Positions 11,706 through 12,378 of a stretch of 12,378 nucleotides of DNA are shown piece after piece. The notes under the pieces are model-generated. The model did not search any database, was not told the origin of the DNA, and was given only the letters and a program-made list of their open reading frames with translations. Source of the DNA: Frankiaceae bacterium (lineage in GTDB: Bacteria; Actinomycetota; Actinomycetes; Frankiales; Frankiaceae); assembly GCA_030840885.1 (NCBI GenBank), contig JAVEDQ010000281.1:1-12378 (forward strand). Reading direction: 5' to 3'. Position numbers and translations under genes: made by a program. Positions within the stretch are counted from its first letter, which is position 1; every line of letters begins with the position of its first letter.

Positions 11706-12378
11706 CGGCCCTACCTCGACCGAGCCGACCCCCGGTCCGCGTGGTGCTGGTGGACGACCACCGGCTCGTCCGCAGCGGGGTGCGTTCCGAACTCGCGCCC
11801 GATCTCGAGGTCGTCGGTGAGGCCGGCACCGTGGGTCAAGCCGTCGAGGTCATCCGCGCAACGGTGCCGGACGTGGTCCTGCTCGACGTCCACCTCCCCG
11901 GCGGCGGAGGTGCCGAGGTGGTGCGCGCATTGCGCGGCGAACTCCCCCGGATTCGCTTTCTGGCCCTGTCCGTCAGCGACGCGGCCGAGGACGTCATCGG
12001 CGTCGTGCGGGCCGGAGCCCGCGGCTACGTCACGAAGGCGATCGACGGGCTCACGCTCTCCGACGCGGTGCGCCGCGTGGCCGACGGCGATGCGGTGTTC
12101 GGGCCGCGTCTGGCCGGCTTCGTGCTCGACGCCTTCGCGGGCTCGACCGCTCCGGAGACCCGGTCGCCGTCGGCGAAAGCCCGAGACGGCCAGTCCGATG
12201 CCGACGCCGACGCCGGGGCCGACGAGCAGCTCGACGCGCTCACCCCGCGCGAACGCGACGTGCTCCGCCTGATCGCCCGGGGCTACACCTACCGCGAGGC
12301 CGCCGCCGACCTCGTCCTGTCGGTCCGGACCGTGGAGACGCACGTGTCCGCCGTCCTGCGGAAACTGCAGCTGTCGAA
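11702..12378 (+). CDS. NarL/LuxR-family response regulator (partial, 3' end beyond window)
   Basis: GTG 11702 overlaps the kinase TGA by four bases (GTGA), and the frame stays open for 225 codons to the window end. The receiver domain (about 12-125) has acidic residues Asp18-Asp19 (VLVDDH), phosphoacceptor Asp62 (VVLLDVHLP), Ser90 (LALSVSD) and Lys112 (GYVTKA). A low-complexity Asp/Ala linker precedes a LuxR-type helix-turn-helix with LTPRERDVLRLIARG, REAAADLVLS and VRTVETHVSAVLRKLQLS. Nearly all of the DNA-binding domain is present; only the last residues are missing. It is the evident partner of the PspC kinase, and by LiaR analogy may control its own locus and envelope-stress genes. Confidence 0.95.
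   Translation, partial: MTALPRPSRPPVRVVLVDDHRLVRSGVRSELAPDLEVVGEAGTVGQAVEVIRATVPDVVLLDVHLPGGGGAEVVRALRGELPRIRFLALSVSDAAEDVIGVVRAGARGYVTKAIDGLTLSDAVRRVADGDAVFGPRLAGFVLDAFAGSTAPETRSPSAKARDGQSDADADAGADEQLDALTPRERDVLRLIARGYTYREAAADLVLSVRTVETHVSAVLRKLQLS

Noticed and set aside
11711..12343. Minus-strand frame of 210 codons opposite the response regulator
   Set aside because: Shadow of the receiver and LuxR domains on the plus strand.
1..12378. CRISPR array, insertion sequence, phage or defence system
   Set aside because: No spaced identical repeats of CRISPR size, no transposase or integrase, no phage or known defence domains in any strongly supported gene.

Overview
The window is high-GC actinobacterial chromosome: strongly G/C-biased third codon positions, frequent GTG/TTG starts, tRNA genes without an encoded CCA, and the order tRNA-Thr, tRNA-Met, rpmG, hadA, hadB, tRNA-Trp, secE, nusG, rplK, which I recall from Mycobacterium and related Actinobacteria. 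hadC, present in mycobacteria, is absent, so the source is probably an actinobacterium without mycolic acids. I cannot name the genus.

Layout. (1) 1-3428, minus strand: a core translation and export cluster. In transcription order it holds tRNA-Thr(GGT), tRNA-Met(CAT), the zinc-ribbon ribosomal protein L33, the paired hot-dog dehydratase subunits HadA and HadB, tRNA-Trp(CCA), SecE, NusG and L11 (cut by the window edge). (2) 3485-6022, minus strand: a large membrane protein with GAF-like, GGDEF and EAL domains. Its GGDEF signature is degenerate (GNDEF) and its EAL residues look intact. (3) 6134-6707: a 57-aa single-span membrane or exported peptide (minus strand) and a regulatory region rich in inverted repeats. 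(4) 6708-8364, plus strand: a six-helix, HAMP-containing class III adenylate cyclase split by an apparent one-base frameshift near 7012-7014. (5) 8392-9080: a strong hairpin, tRNA-Tyr(GTA) on the minus strand, and the YajQ-family protein on the plus strand. (6) 9226-12378: a divergent envelope-stress-like module. A PspC-domain protein with a LiaF-like C-terminus (minus strand) faces a PspC-domain histidine kinase and an overlapping NarL/LuxR response regulator (plus strand, cut by the window edge). Short tandem and inverted repeats lie between the two arms.

How the parts may work together. Region 1 is housekeeping. Regions 2-4 put a c-di-GMP enzyme and a cAMP enzyme back to back around a palindrome-rich control region. 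Region 6 resembles a LiaFSR-type three-component system in which both the LiaF-like protein and the kinase carry PspC domains. I see no CRISPR array, prophage, insertion sequence or defence system. The points most worth a second look are the cyclase frameshift, the control region at 6345-6707, the leader ORF before hadA, and the PspC/LiaF-like module with its repeat-bearing divergent promoter region.
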